Shown piece by piece: positions 48,118-57,310 of a DNA stretch of 64,000 nucleotides; position 1 is the first letter of the stretch; every line of letters begins with the position of its first letter. The position numbers were made by a program, and so were the translations under genes. The stretch comes from Rubrivivax gelatinosus IL144 (lineage in GTDB: Bacteria > Pseudomonadota > Gammaproteobacteria > Burkholderiales > Burkholderiaceae_C), in contig NC_017075.1 of NCBI RefSeq assembly GCF_000284255.1, positions 4,650,001 through 4,714,000 on the forward strand, in the 5' to 3' direction. The notes under the pieces were generated by a model. That model had not been told where the DNA came from. It did no database searches and saw only the letters and a program-made list of their open reading frames with translations.

Positions 48118-50178
48118 ATGCCCAGCCCCCTGTCTGGCGCAAGCGTAGGCATCGAGTCGATCCGCACGCTGGCTTTCGTCGGCCCCTCGGCCGCAGGCAA
48201 GACCACCCTGGCCGAAGCCCTGTTGCAGCGCACCGGCGCGATCGGCGCCGCCGGCAGCATCGAACGCGGCTCCACCGTAAGCGACCACGCCCCGCTCGAG
48301 AAGCGCATGCAGCACTCGCTGAACGCCAGCGTGATGCACCTGACGCACGCCGACACGCGCATCCACTTCATCGACACCCCGGGGGGCCCGGACTTCCTCG
48401 GCCAGAGCCTGCCGGCGCTGGAAGCGGTAGAGACCGCCGCGGTCGTCATCAACGCCGGTACCGGCATCGAGCCGATGGCGCAGCGCATGATGGACTACGC
48501 CGCGTCGCGCCACCTCGACCGGCTCGTCGTCGTCAACAAGATCGACGCCGCCGGTGTCGACCTCGCCGGCCTGCTGGCGCAGATCCAGGCCGCGTTCGGC
48601 AAGGAATGCCTGCCGCTGAACCTGCCCGCCGCGGGCGGCAGCAAGGTCGTCGACTGCTTTTACAACCGCGAGGGCGACAGCGACTTCGGCTCGGTCGACG
48701 CGGCGCACCGCGCGCTCGTCGAGCAGGTCGTCGAGGTCGACTCGGACTTCGTCGACCGCTACCTCAACGACGGCGACGTCGACCCGTCGGAACTGCACAA
48801 GCCGCTGGAGCAGGCGCTGCGCGAAGGCCATCTGATCCCGGTGTGCTTCGTCTCGGCCCGCACCGGCGCCGGCGTCGCCGAACTGCTGGACGTCATCGTC
48901 AAGCTGCTGCCCAACCCGACCGAAAGCAACCCGCCGGAGTTCCTGAACGGCGAAGGCGCGGCCGCGGTGACGATGCAGGCCGAGCCCGACCCGGCCAAAC
49001 ACGTGCTGGCGCACGTCTTCAAGGTCACGGTCGACCCGTACGTCGGCAAGATGGGCATCTTCCGCGTCCACCAGGGCACGGTGCAGCAGAACCAGATGCT
49101 CTACGTCGGCGACGGCCGCAAGCCCTTCAAGGTGACGCACCTGTACCTGCTGCAGGGCAAGGAGCACGTGGAGGTGACGCGTGCGCTGCCCGGCGACATC
49201 GTCGCCGTGCCCAAGGTCGACGAGCTGCACTTCGACGCCGTGCTGCACGACGCCGCCGAGGACGACCACATCCACCTCAAGCCGCTGGACTTCCCGGTGC
49301 CGGTGCACGGCCTGGCGATCGGCCCCAAGCGCCACGGCGACGAGCAGCGCATGTGGGAGATCCTGGGCAAGCTGATCGACGAGGACCCCTGCCTGAAGGT
49401 CGAGCACATCGCCTCGACCAACGAGACCGTGATCTACGGCCTCGGCGACCTGCACCTGCGCACGCTGCTGGAGCGCCTGCGCGAGGTCTACAAGTTCGAG
49501 GTCACGACGCGGCCGCCGCGCATCGCCTACCGCGAGACGATCACCGCCAACGCCGAAGGCCACCACCGCCACAAGAAGCAGACCGGCGGCGCCGGCCAGT
49601 TCGGCGAGGTGTTCCTGAAGGTCGAGCCGCTGCCGCGCGGCGCCGGCTTCGAGTTCGCCGACCAGACCAAGGGCGGCGTGATCCCGAACCAGTTCATCCC
49701 CGCCGTCGAGAAGGGCGTGCGCGAGGTGCTGGTCGGCGGCGCGATCGCCGGCTATCCGGTGGTCGACGTGCGGGTCATCGTCTACGACGGCAAGAGCCAC
49801 AGCGTCGACAGCAAGGAGATCGCCTTCGCCACGGCCGGCCGCAAGGCCTTCATGGCGGCGATCCGCGAAGCCCGACCGATCGTGCTGGAGCCGATCGTGA
49901 CGATCGAGATCGTCGCGCCCGACGCGGCGATGGGCGACATCACCGGCGACCTGTCGGCCAAACGCGGCCTGGTGACCGGCACCGCCAATGCGGCGCCCGG
50001 CACGGTGGTGATCCGCGGCCAGGTGCCGATGTCCGAGCTCTCGGGCTACCAGTCGCGCCTGAACGCGATGACCGCCGGCCAGGGCCGCTACACGATCGAG
50101 CTGTCGCACTACGACCCGGTGCCGCCGACGGTGCAGCAGCAGCTGCAGAGCCAGCACCAGGTCAAGGAAGACGACTAA
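48118..50178 (+). CDS. Elongation factor G-like protein (EF-G-like translational GTPase)
   Basis: A 686-residue EF-G paralog with the G domain, domain II and a full C-terminal half (domain IV region KSHSVDSKEIAFATAGRKAF). The P-loop reads FVGPSAAGKTTLAEALL; canonical EF-G has GHxDxGKT, so the conserved His and Asp are replaced. G3 is DTPGGPDFLG and G4 VNKIDAAG. Such proteins form a separate EF-G-like group of unclear function and are not the str-operon fusA. AAGGAG precedes the ATG, and a TTGACA lies about 45 bases upstream. Confidence 0.88.
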   Translation: MPSPLSGASVGIESIRTLAFVGPSAAGKTTLAEALLQRTGAIGAAGSIERGSTVSDHAPLEKRMQHSLNASVMHLTHADTRIHFIDTPGGPDFLGQSLPALEAVETAAVVINAGTGIEPMAQRMMDYAASRHLDRLVVVNKIDAAGVDLAGLLAQIQAAFGKECLPLNLPAAGGSKVVDCFYNREGDSDFGSVDAAHRALVEQVVEVDSDFVDRYLNDGDVDPSELHKPLEQALREGHLIPVCFVSARTGAGVAELLDVIVKLLPNPTESNPPEFLNGEGAAAVTMQAEPDPAKHVLAHVFKVTVDPYVGKMGIFRVHQGTVQQNQMLYVGDGRKPFKVTHLYLLQGKEHVEVTRALPGDIVAVPKVDELHFDAVLHDAAEDDHIHLKPLDFPVPVHGLAIGPKRHGDEQRMWEILGKLIDEDPCLKVEHIASTNETVIYGLGDLHLRTLLERLREVYKFEVTTRPPRIAYRETITANAEGHHRHKKQTGGAGQFGEVFLKVEPLPRGAGFEFADQTKGGVIPNQFIPAVEKGVREVLVGGAIAGYPVVDVRVIVYDGKSHSVDSKEIAFATAGRKAFMAAIREARPIVLEPIVTIEIVAPDAAMGDITGDLSAKRGLVTGTANAAPGTVVIRGQVPMSELSGYQSRLNAMTAGQGRYTIELSHYDPVPPTVQQQLQSQHQVKEDD

Positions 50179-50264
50179 GCCTCCACGGGCGGGCCGCCGG
50201 GAGGCGCCCCGCCTGTTTCGCCCCGCCGGGCGCAGGGTTTGTGGGGCAGTTCCTAGAATCCGCC

Positions 50265-50390
50265 CGGTCGAAAGGGGAGTAGCCGCGCCCATCGGGCGCC
50301 GCGGCCCCCCGTCATCACGGAGCACCGGCTCGCCGCCGCCCTGCTCCCGGGACCGCACGGGATCTCCCGCGCAAGACCTTTCGGCACGAA
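50265..50390 (+). ncRNA. yybP-ykoY (Mn2+-sensing) riboswitch
   Basis: Conserved elements of the class occur in order and on the coding strand of the TerC gene: AAAGGGGAGTAGCC (50271-50284), CGTCATCACGGAGC (50310-50323), and GCAAGACCTTTCGG (50371-50384), joined by GC-rich hairpins. A TAGAAT -10-like box lies at 50254. Downstream, GGCACGAA pairs with TTCGTTGCC (50383-50406, one bulge) just before the GGAGG ribosome site and could be the expression platform. Mn2+ binding would be expected to open the downstream gene. Confidence 0.87.
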
Positions 50391-50421
50391 TCGTCCGTTC
50401 GTTGCCATTCCTGGAGGTCTC

Positions 50422-51375
50422 GTGGAGAGCATTGCACCGCTGTGGTTGTGGGTCGTCTTCGTCGTCTCGGTCGTCGTCGCGCTGGTCGTCGACTTCGTCG
50501 TCATGCGCCATCAGGGCGCACACGCCGTCGGCGTGCGCGAGGCGCTGCGCTGGTCGCTCGTCTGGGTCGCGCTGAGCCTGGCCTTCAACGCGCTGTTCTG
50601 GTGGGCGCTGCAGGGCACCCACGGCGCCGAGGTCGCCAACACACGCGCGCTCGAGTTCCTGACCGGCTACCTGATCGAGAAGAGCCTGGCGGTCGACAAC
50701 ATCTTCGTCTTCCTGATGATCTTCAGCTACTTCGCGGTGCCGCCGGCATTCCAGAAGCGGGTGCTGATGATCGGCATCGTCGGCGCGATCGTGCTGCGCA
50801 CGCTGATGATCCTGGTCGGCTCCTGGCTGATCGCCGAGTTCCACTGGCTGCTCTACGTCTTCGGCGCCTTCCTGCTGATCACCGGCATCAAGATGTGGCG
50901 CCACGCCGGCGAGGCGCCTGACATGGAAGCCAACCCGGCGCTCAAGCTGCTGCGCCGCGTGCTGCCGGTCAGCCGCGGCCTGGACGGCGAGAAGTTCTTC
51001 ACCGTCGAGGACGGCAAGCGCATCGCGACGCCGCTGCTGCTGGTCGTCGCGCTGGTCGGCATCACCGACGTCATCTTCGCCGTCGACTCGATCCCGGCGA
51101 TCTTCGCCATCACGACCGACCCGTTCATCGTGCTGACCTCCAACGTCTTCGCGATCCTCGGCCTGCGCGCGATGTACTTCCTGCTCGCCGCGGCAGCCGA
51201 GAAGTTCCACCTGCTCGGCTACGGCCTGGCCGTCGTGCTCAGCTTCATCGGCACGAAGATGCTGCTGATCGACGTCTTCAAGATCCCGGTACTGGTGTCG
51301 CTGGGCGTCATCGCCGCGATCCTCGCGGTGACGATGGTCTGGAGCCTGAAGACGGCGCCGAAGCTCAAGACTTAA
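50422..51375 (+). CDS. TerC/Alx-family membrane protein, probable Mn2+ exporter
   Basis: A 317-residue inner membrane protein with about eight to nine spans, like E. coli Alx. A GTG start follows GGAGG. Conserved acidic membrane motifs are LIEKSLAVDNIFVFLMIFSY near residue 85 and VGITDVIFAVDSIPAIFAIT near residue 220, the two pseudo-repeats of the TerC fold. The yybP-ykoY riboswitch in the leader makes Mn2+ efflux the likely job rather than tellurite resistance. Confidence 0.93.
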   Translation: MESIAPLWLWVVFVVSVVVALVVDFVVMRHQGAHAVGVREALRWSLVWVALSLAFNALFWWALQGTHGAEVANTRALEFLTGYLIEKSLAVDNIFVFLMIFSYFAVPPAFQKRVLMIGIVGAIVLRTLMILVGSWLIAEFHWLLYVFGAFLLITGIKMWRHAGEAPDMEANPALKLLRRVLPVSRGLDGEKFFTVEDGKRIATPLLLVVALVGITDVIFAVDSIPAIFAITTDPFIVLTSNVFAILGLRAMYFLLAAAAEKFHLLGYGLAVVLSFIGTKMLLIDVFKIPVLVSLGVIAAILAVTMVWSLKTAPKLKT

Positions 51376-51382
51376 CAAGGCA

Positions 51383-51401
51383 GATACGAATCATTCGCGT
51401 T
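51383..51401. promoter_or_regulatory. Fur-like box at the tonB promoter
   Basis: CGAATCATTCG (51387-51397) is a perfect dyad inside a Fur-like 19-base region. An extended -10 sequence TGCTAGAGT (51404-51412) follows directly, so a bound repressor would cover the -35 region. Iron repression fits the downstream siderophore genes. Confidence 0.6.
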
Positions 51402-51418
51402 CATGCTAGAGTCGTCGT

Positions 51419-52078
51419 ATGAACACGATGGCTCTGGCACCGCAGATGCCCCCGCGCCGCCGCCGCCCGGCGTTCAGTCTCGTCGTCGTCGCTGCGCACG
51501 TTGTGCTGTTCTGGTTGGCGCTGGAGTTCGGCGTGCTCGAACGCGCGGTGGCCAGCGCCGCGCCGCTGGTCGTGCAGATCGTCGCGCCGACGGTGCAGCG
51601 TGAGCCGCAGCCCGAGCCGCTGATCCCCCGCCCCAAGATCGCACCGCCGCCGCTGGCCACCGTGCCGGTGCCGGAGGTTCCGGTCCAGCGCGAGACCCCG
51701 GCCGAGACGATCCGCGTCGCCGCCGCGCCCGCCAACCCGGTGCCGCCGGCGCCGACCGCCGCCCCGGCGCCCGCGCCGGTCACGCCCACCATCCGCCAGG
51801 TCCCGCCCAGCGCGCTGCGCTACCTCGTCGAGCCGCCGGTCGCCGTGCCGCTGGCGTCGCGTCGGCTGCGCGAGTCGGGCACCGTCGTGCTGCGTGTCGT
51901 CGTCGACGTGCGCGGCCATCCCCGCAGCGTGACGCTGCGGCGCTCGTCGGGCTTCCCCCGCCTGGACGAGCAGGCGCTGGGCGCAATGCGCCAGGCGCGT
52001 TTTCTCCCCTGCACCGACAACGGCCAGCCCGTCGAGTGCGAATCCGACGCTCCCATCGTCTACGAACTGGAGAACTGA
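51419..52078 (+). CDS. tonB: Energy transducer TonB
   Basis: A 219-residue TonB protein that couples the proton motive force to outer-membrane receptors. One N-terminal anchor (FSLVVVAAHVVLFWLALEFG), a long Pro/Ala/Val-rich spacer at about 55-125, and a C-terminal TonB_C domain (ESGTVVLRVVVDVRGHPRSV; SGFPRLDEQALGAMRQARFL) with a Cys pair near the end. exbB/exbD are not adjacent. The ATG may sit at the transcription start (see the -10 seven bases upstream). One-base overlap with the receptor gene. Confidence 0.92.
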   Translation: MNTMALAPQMPPRRRRPAFSLVVVAAHVVLFWLALEFGVLERAVASAAPLVVQIVAPTVQREPQPEPLIPRPKIAPPPLATVPVPEVPVQRETPAETIRVAAAPANPVPPAPTAAPAPAPVTPTIRQVPPSALRYLVEPPVAVPLASRRLRESGTVVLRVVVDVRGHPRSVTLRRSSGFPRLDEQALGAMRQARFLPCTDNGQPVECESDAPIVYELEN

Positions 52079-54336
52079 TGTCCCCGAAGACGCTCACGCT
52101 CGGCGCGCTGGCCGCCGGGTTCGGGCTCGTTCCGCTCGCGGTGGCGCAAACCGCACCCACCGAAGCCGACGAGACGACAACCCTTCCCGCGGTCCGTGCC
52201 AAGGCCGCCGCCGAGCCCGACGGCAAGTCGAGCTACCAGGCGACGACCACACGCATCGGCAAAGGCACGCAGGACCTGCGTGACGTGCCGCAGTCGGTCA
52301 CCGTCATCACCGAACGGCTGATCGACGACCGGAATCTCGACACCCTGAAGGAAGCGCTGAAGAACACCGGCGGCATCTCCTTCCAGGCCGCCGAGGGCGG
52401 CGAGGAGGACATCCGGCTGCGCGGCTTCTCGCTGCAGTCCACCGGGGACATCTTCATCGACGGCATGCGCGATCCGGCGTTCTACGACCGCGATTCGTTC
52501 AACTGGGACCGTCTGGAACTGCTGCGCGGCTCGGCCTCGATGCTCTTCGGCCGCGGCTCCACCGGCGGCGCGGCCAACCAGGTGACCAAGCAGCCGCGCC
52601 TGCTGAGTGCCAACGAAGTCGGCGTGACGCTCGGCAGCGGCGAGTACGCCCGCGCGACGGCCGACTTCAACGTCAGGACCGGCGAGGAGGCCGCGCTGCG
52701 CATCAACGCGATGGCGACCAAGGCCGACGACTGGGGCAACAAGATCGACAAGCGCGGCATCGCGCCGACCTACCGCTGGGGCATCGGCAGCGCCGACGAG
52801 TTCAGCGTCGGCGCGTATTACCTGGACAACGACAACGGCGTGAACTACGGCCTGCCCTGGCTGACGCCCGGCACGCGCGGTGGCGACTGGCTGTGGCCGA
52901 CGAGCCCGAAGAACACCTACGAACTGGCGAGCGACTACGCGCAGACCGGCACGCGCCAGGCCAACTTCAGCCACCTGCACCGCTTCGAGGACCGCTCCGA
53001 ACTGCGCACTGCCGTGCGCGCCGCGCACTACTGGCGCGACCAGCGCGCCAGCGCCATCCGCTTCGCGCCGGCGTCGGCGCAGCCCGGCGGCCTGCCGGTG
53101 ACCTCCGACACCTTCGGCCCGGACACGGTGCTGACACGCTCCAACGGCAGCGGCGTGCAGCTGAAGAACATGGAGATGGACACCGTCTACGTCCAGAGCG
53201 ACTACAGCGGCCGCCACCGCTGGGGCGGACTCGAGCACTCGCTGCAGGCCGGCATCGACCTGGCCGACGAACAGTTCGACAACTACGGCGTCGCCGCCGG
53301 CTCGCCGACGTTGGTCAAGCCGCCGACGACCGTCGGCACGCCGGCCGACGGTGCCTGGGTCGACGAGTCGGCGCGCAAGCTGACGCGCACGCGGACCTTC
53401 GACGCCAAGGCCGTCGGCGTCTACGCGCAGGATCTGGTGCAGGTCGCACCGTCGTGGAAGCTGCTCGCCGGCCTGCGCTGGGACCGGCTGGACGGCGACT
53501 ACAAGGCCATCACCGCGCAAGGCCAGCCGACGACGGGCAATCCGCCGCAGCCCAACCCCTGCTACACGCCGGCCGGCACCTCGTACAGCCGCAGCGACTC
53601 GCTGTGGAGCAAACGTTTCGGCGTGCTCTACCAGCCGTCGCCGTTCAGCTCGTACCACGCGTCCTACGGCACCTCGTTCAACACCGCCGGCGACACCTAC
53701 CAGTACGACGCCGGCACCTCGAAGGTCGACCCGGAGTCCAGCCGCAACCTCGAGTTGGGCGCCAAGCTCGACAGCGAGGACGGACGCTTCACGACCCGCG
53801 TCGCGGTCTTCCACTCGACCAAGTACAACGAGCGCAACCGCGACAGCGAGACCGTCAACGCGTGCAACTACGTGCTCTCCGGCGAGCGCCACGCCGCGGG
53901 CTTCGAGTTCGACATCGCCGGACGGCTGACACCGGCCTGGGAGGTCTACGCCTCCTACTCGTGGATCCCGGAGGCCGAGGTCGACAAGTCCAGCGGCGCC
54001 GCCGGCACCGAGCCTGCGGGATCTCGTCCCGGACTGACGCCGCGCCACAGCGGCTCGCTGTGGACGACCTACCAGGTCTCGCCGAAGATCCGCGTCGGCG
54101 CCGGCCTCAACGGCCGCAGCCGAGACAAGCCGGTGGGGCTGGCAGCGGATTCGAAGATCAGCGCGCCGAAGTGGATCACCGCCGACCTGATGGCCGAGTA
54201 CGCGACCGACGAGCTGAGCTACAAGGTGAACATCACGAACGTGACCGACGAGCACTATGCCGATCAGCTCTACCGCGGCCACTACATCGCCGGCAAGCCG
54301 CGCACCATCCAGTTCACGACGGTGCTGAAGTTCTGA
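52078..54336 (+). CDS. TonB-dependent siderophore receptor
   Basis: A 752-residue outer-membrane receptor. Signal peptide to about residue 24 ([18 protein letters not shown]), plug domain with the [20 protein letters not shown] stretch and [40 protein letters not shown] typical of the plug end, then a 22-strand barrel ending in the terminal Phe of VLKF. The type resembles Fiu/FhuE-like catecholate or hydroxamate receptors; the ligand cannot be told from sequence. Coupled to tonB and the next gene by TGATG overlaps. Confidence 0.93.
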   Translation: MSPKTLTLGALAAGFGLVPLAVAQTAPTEADETTTLPAVRAKAAAEPDGKSSYQATTTRIGKGTQDLRDVPQSVTVITERLIDDRNLDTLKEALKNTGGISFQAAEGGEEDIRLRGFSLQSTGDIFIDGMRDPAFYDRDSFNWDRLELLRGSASMLFGRGSTGGAANQVTKQPRLLSANEVGVTLGSGEYARATADFNVRTGEEAALRINAMATKADDWGNKIDKRGIAPTYRWGIGSADEFSVGAYYLDNDNGVNYGLPWLTPGTRGGDWLWPTSPKNTYELASDYAQTGTRQANFSHLHRFEDRSELRTAVRAAHYWRDQRASAIRFAPASAQPGGLPVTSDTFGPDTVLTRSNGSGVQLKNMEMDTVYVQSDYSGRHRWGGLEHSLQAGIDLADEQFDNYGVAAGSPTLVKPPTTVGTPADGAWVDESARKLTRTRTFDAKAVGVYAQDLVQVAPSWKLLAGLRWDRLDGDYKAITAQGQPTTGNPPQPNPCYTPAGTSYSRSDSLWSKRFGVLYQPSPFSSYHASYGTSFNTAGDTYQYDAGTSKVDPESSRNLELGAKLDSEDGRFTTRVAVFHSTKYNERNRDSETVNACNYVLSGERHAAGFEFDIAGRLTPAWEVYASYSWIPEAEVDKSSGAAGTEPAGSRPGLTPRHSGSLWTTYQVSPKIRVGAGLNGRSRDKPVGLAADSKISAPKWITADLMAEYATDELSYKVNITNVTDEHYADQLYRGHYIAGKPRTIQFTTVLKF

Positions 54337-55019
54337 TGCTGCTGCGCCTGGACGGAGTGCTCGCCCCCGAAGCCCTCGCCGAAGCGCGGGCGCTGCTCGC
54401 TCGCGGCGAGTGGGTCGACGGTCGCACGACGGCCGGGGCGCAGGCCGCGCAGGTCAAGCGCAATCGCCAGCTGCGCGCCGACGCCCCCGAGACCCAGGCG
54501 CTGCAGCAGCTGGTGCTCGGCGCGCTCGAGCGCCACGCCTTGTTCTTCACCGCGGCGCTGCCCAAGCGCGTGCTGCCGCCCGGCTTCAACCGCTACGGCG
54601 GCGAAGCCAACCACTACGGCAACCACGTCGACCAGGCGATCCGCTACCACCCGCAGACGCGGCAGGCGATCCGCACCGACATCTCATGCACGGTGTTCCT
54701 GTCCGACCCGGCCGACTACGACGGCGGCGAACTCGTCATCGAGGACACCTTCGGTGAGCGCCGCGTCAAGTTCGCGGCGGGTGACGCCGTGCTCTACCCG
54801 GGCACCAGCGTGCACCGCGTCGAGCCGGTGACACGCGGCGAACGGCTGGCGGCGTTCTTCTGGATCGAGAGCCTGGTGCGCAGCGACGAGCAGCGCCGCC
54901 TGCTCTTCGACCTGGACATGTCGCTCGTGGCGCTGCGCGAGCGACACGGCGAGAGCGCCGAGACGGTGGCACTGACCGGCACGTATCACAACCTGCTGCG
55001 GCAGTGGGCGGACAGCTGA
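54336..55019 (+). CDS. PKHD-type Fe(II)/2-oxoglutarate hydroxylase (PiuC/YbiX family)
   Basis: A 227-residue dioxygenase of the PiuC type, commonly found after iron-regulated receptors. The iron triad is HxD in [10 protein letters not shown] near residue 95 with the distal His in [15 protein letters not shown], and the arginine of that motif binds 2-oxoglutarate. It shares one base of its start with the receptor stop, and its 3' end overlaps the FMN oxidase by 16 bases. It probably modifies or helps release a siderophore. Confidence 0.92.
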   Translation: MLLRLDGVLAPEALAEARALLARGEWVDGRTTAGAQAAQVKRNRQLRADAPETQALQQLVLGALERHALFFTAALPKRVLPPGFNRYGGEANHYGNHVDQAIRYHPQTRQAIRTDISCTVFLSDPADYDGGELVIEDTFGERRVKFAAGDAVLYPGTSVHRVEPVTRGERLAAFFWIESLVRSDEQRRLLFDLDMSLVALRERHGESAETVALTGTYHNLLRQWADS

Positions 55020-56083
55020 ACACGCCGCCGGTCAACGCCGGCGACTACCAGGCACTGGCGCAGGAGCGGCTGGACGCCAACGCCTGGGCCTACTTCGCCG
55101 GAGGCGCTGGCGACGAGATCACGCTGCGCGACAACCGTGCAGCCTGGGAGGCGCTGCGCCTGCTGCCGCGCATCGGAACGTCGCTCGCCGGCGCCGACAC
55201 CAGCGTCGAGCTGCTCGGCCGGCGCTGGCCGACGCCGCTGCTGCTGGCGCCGGTGGCGTACCTGCGCATGGCGCATCCCGACGGCGAACGCGCCGCCGCG
55301 TTGGCCGCCGCGGCCCAGGGCTGCGGTCTGGTGCTGAGCTCGCAGGCCAGCACCCGGCTGGAAGACGTCGCGGCCCTGGTACGCGACGAGGCCGGCCGCG
55401 GGCCGCTGTGGTTCCAGCTCTACCGCCAGCGCGATGCCGGCCTCACGCGCGAGCTGATCACCCGGGCCCACACGGCCGGTTTCGAGGCCCTGGTGCTGAC
55501 CGTCGACGCTCCCGTCAGCGGCGCCCGCGACCGCGAACGGCGGGCCGGATTCCGCCTGCCGCCGGGCGTGTCTGCGGTGAACCTGCCACCGCCGAGCGCG
55601 GGTGGCGGCACGCTGCTGCAGCAGGCAGCGGAGCACGTACTGGATTGGGCGGCGATCGAGGCGCTGGCCGCCGCGTCGCCGCTGCCGCTGCTGCTCAAAG
55701 GCGTGCTGCACCCGGACGACGCGCGACGGGCGCTGAGCTGCGGGGTCGCCGGTCTCGTGGTGTCCAACCATGGTGGACGCACGCTGGATACGACCGTCAG
55801 CACGGCCTGGGCGCTGCCACGCATCGCCGACGCGGTGGGCGGCGCGCTGCCGCTGCTCGTCGACGGCGGCATCCGGCGCGGCACCGACGTCGTCAAGGCG
55901 CTGGCGCTGGGCGCGACCGCCGTGCTGCTGGGGCGCCCCCAGGTCTGGGCGCTGGCGACCGCGGGCGCGCCGGGCGTCGCGCACCTGCTGCGTCTGCTGC
56001 GCGACGAACTCGAGATCGCGCTGGCGTTGTGCGGCTGCCCTGGCAGCGCGCGCATCGGTCGCGGCCTGATCGCCGGCGGCTGA
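55004..56083 (+). CDS. FMN-dependent alpha-hydroxy-acid oxidase/dehydrogenase
   Basis: A 359-residue TIM-barrel flavoenzyme of the lactate dehydrogenase/glycolate oxidase family. It has [19 protein letters not shown] near the N-terminus, [20 protein letters not shown], the active-site [11 protein letters not shown] near residue 250, and [20 protein letters not shown] for FMN phosphate binding. A GTG start lies inside the end of the hydroxylase gene. As the last gene of the tonB-receptor-piuC unit it may oxidise an alpha-hydroxy acid, for example a citrate- or hydroxycarboxylate-type siderophore part; that is inference. Confidence 0.9.
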   Translation: MGGQLNTPPVNAGDYQALAQERLDANAWAYFAGGAGDEITLRDNRAAWEALRLLPRIGTSLAGADTSVELLGRRWPTPLLLAPVAYLRMAHPDGERAAALAAAAQGCGLVLSSQASTRLEDVAALVRDEAGRGPLWFQLYRQRDAGLTRELITRAHTAGFEALVLTVDAPVSGARDRERRAGFRLPPGVSAVNLPPPSAGGGTLLQQAAEHVLDWAAIEALAAASPLPLLLKGVLHPDDARRALSCGVAGLVVSNHGGRTLDTTVSTAWALPRIADAVGGALPLLVDGGIRRGTDVVKALALGATAVLLGRPQVWALATAGAPGVAHLLRLLRDELEIALALCGCPGSARIGRGLIAGG

Positions 56084-56122
56084 GACATGAGGCCGGTGAA
56101 GCCGGCTTTATCATCGCGGGTG

Positions 56123-56731
56123 ATGCAAACGGCTGCTCCCGATCTCGCGCAGGTGCGCCTGGACAACGCACTCCGCCTGTTCGAGGAGTTCGTGCGCCAG
56201 ACCGCACGCCACGCCGATGCCGCCACCCTGCGCGGCCTGGAGCGGCGCTTCGCCGAACGCGTGCAGATCCAGCCCAGCTACTGGAGCCAGATCAAGAGCC
56301 GCTCGCGCCAGATCGGCGAACGCCTGGCACGCCAGTTCGAGCAGCTCTGCCACAAGCCGCGCGGCTGGATGGACCTGCCGCACGACGGCAGTGCCGAACG
56401 CAGCGCCGAACCCGCGGCCGCCGCCACGACGACGGCCACCGCGGCCGCGCCACTGCCGGACAACGTGCCGCGCGACGACGACGAACGGTTCATCGTCGGC
56501 CTGGTGCTGACCTACTATCGCCGCCATCCGCAACGGGCGCGCACGCGGCTGCTGGACTTGCTCGGCGAGGTGCTGACTCCGCCGGCCGAGACTGCGCCCG
56601 CCCGTCCGGCCGGCTCCCCGGCCACGCGCACGCCGGCCCGGCCCGCTGCGTCCACGGCCGCAGCCGAGGATCCGGCGGATCTCTGGCGCCGCAGCCAGAC
56701 CGGCGTCGCACCGCTGAAGCCGCGCAAGTAA
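56123..56731 (+). CDS. Small HTH DNA-binding protein
   Basis: A 202-residue protein. An N-terminal helix-turn-helix (LRGLERRFAERVQIQPSYWS, QIKSRSRQIGERLARQFEQL, and HKPRGWMDLPH, residues about 33-90) resembles Cro/CI-like repressors seen in Burkholderiales. A long Ala/Thr/Pro-rich C-terminus follows, with a hydrophobic LVLTYYRRHPQRARTRLLDL segment. The ATG giving MQTAAPD was preferred over one 36 bases upstream, because a TTTATCAT -10-like sequence lies between them. No clear ribosome site; leaderless start possible. Confidence 0.68.
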   Translation: MQTAAPDLAQVRLDNALRLFEEFVRQTARHADAATLRGLERRFAERVQIQPSYWSQIKSRSRQIGERLARQFEQLCHKPRGWMDLPHDGSAERSAEPAAAATTTATAAAPLPDNVPRDDDERFIVGLVLTYYRRHPQRARTRLLDLLGEVLTPPAETAPARPAGSPATRTPARPAASTAAAEDPADLWRRSQTGVAPLKPRK

Positions 56732-56841
56732 GGCTCACGCGCGCCCTGGCGCGCCCGTTCCCTCGATCGACAGGCCGTTCCGCGGGCGTGGCAGACGCGG
56801 CACGCCCCCCTTGTTCGTTCGCCACGAAACGCTTGCCCTAT

Positions 56842-56861
56842 TGATAACGTTGTCTTTATCA
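56842..56861. promoter_or_regulatory. Palindrome before the first small ORF
   Basis: TGATAA and TTATCA, a perfect 6-base inverted repeat spaced by 8 bases. A half-site, TTATCA, also occurs upstream of the preceding HTH gene (56108-56113). It could be an operator for that HTH protein and overlaps a TTGATA -35-like box. Confidence 0.45.
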
Positions 56862-57031
56862 TGCGCGCAAGCCCGCTGCATCAGCCCCTGGCCGCAGCGC
56901 CCTTCCACCCCCGATCGGATTCGATGAAGCCCGCACGAGCGTTCTGCCCGTTCCGTCGCCCCAGTTTGGCGGCCGCCGCTTTCGTCGTGTCCGTTCTCGT
57001 CACCCGCCCCGGGTCGACGCCGCTCGCCTGA
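56861..57031 (+). CDS. Putative small ORF or leader peptide (56 aa)
   Basis: The frame opens MRASPLHQPLAAAPFHP and contains a second ATG (56924; MKPARAFCPFRRPSLAAAA) followed by a hydrophobic stretch FVVSVLVT. It is followed by a strong terminator 20 bases after the stop. No homology known to me and no good ribosome site. It may be a short regulatory peptide before an attenuator-like hairpin, or noncoding. Confidence 0.35.
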   Translation: MRASPLHQPLAAAPFHPRSDSMKPARAFCPFRRPSLAAAAFVVSVLVTRPGSTPLA

Positions 57032-57050
57032 CGCCTTTGCTGGCGTGTCG

Positions 57051-57079
57051 ACGGCCCGGGCATCCCCGGGCCGTTTCGT
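57051..57079 (+). terminator. Rho-independent terminator after the first small ORF
   Basis: A perfect 10-base stem ACGGCCCGGG/CCCGGGCCGT with a 4-base CATC loop is followed by TTCGTTT. It sits between the first small ORF and the next small gene, so read-through would be required for a single transcript (attenuation is possible). Confidence 0.82.
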
Positions 57080-57109
57080 TTGTGCGGCCCGCTTTCGAGG
57101 AGAAGTTCG

Positions 57110-57265
57110 ATGAAGACCACTGTCAGCCGCAAGCCCCGCAACCCGTTCGCCGTCGCGGCCAGCCGCCGGCGTGCCGGCCCGCACCGCCCGGGCAACGGCG
57201 CCCTGCGCCAACGCGCCCGCGACGCGATGCGCCGCGAACTCGAGACCGTGACCCACAGCCCCTGA
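57110..57265 (+). CDS. Small Arg-rich protein (51 aa), conserved-looking
   Basis: Starts MKTTVSRKPRNPFAVAASRR after a good ribosome site (CGAGGAGAAG). The middle (RAGPHRPGNGALRQRARDAM) is strongly basic. Short proteins with the K-P-R-N-P-F and R-x-AG-x-H pattern recur in Burkholderiales in my recollection, but I know of no function. Too short for membrane spans; nucleic-acid binding is possible. Confidence 0.6.
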   Translation: MKTTVSRKPRNPFAVAASRRRAGPHRPGNGALRQRARDAMRRELETVTHSP

Positions 57266-57310
57266 ACAGCACGCGGGACGGCCGCCGCCGCGGCGCACCC
57301 GCAGGAGACG

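Noticed and set aside
48064..51378. Open frame of 1104 codons on the minus strand opposite the EF-G-like gene and terC
   Set aside because: Crosses two real genes and a riboswitch; no motif, low-complexity composition.
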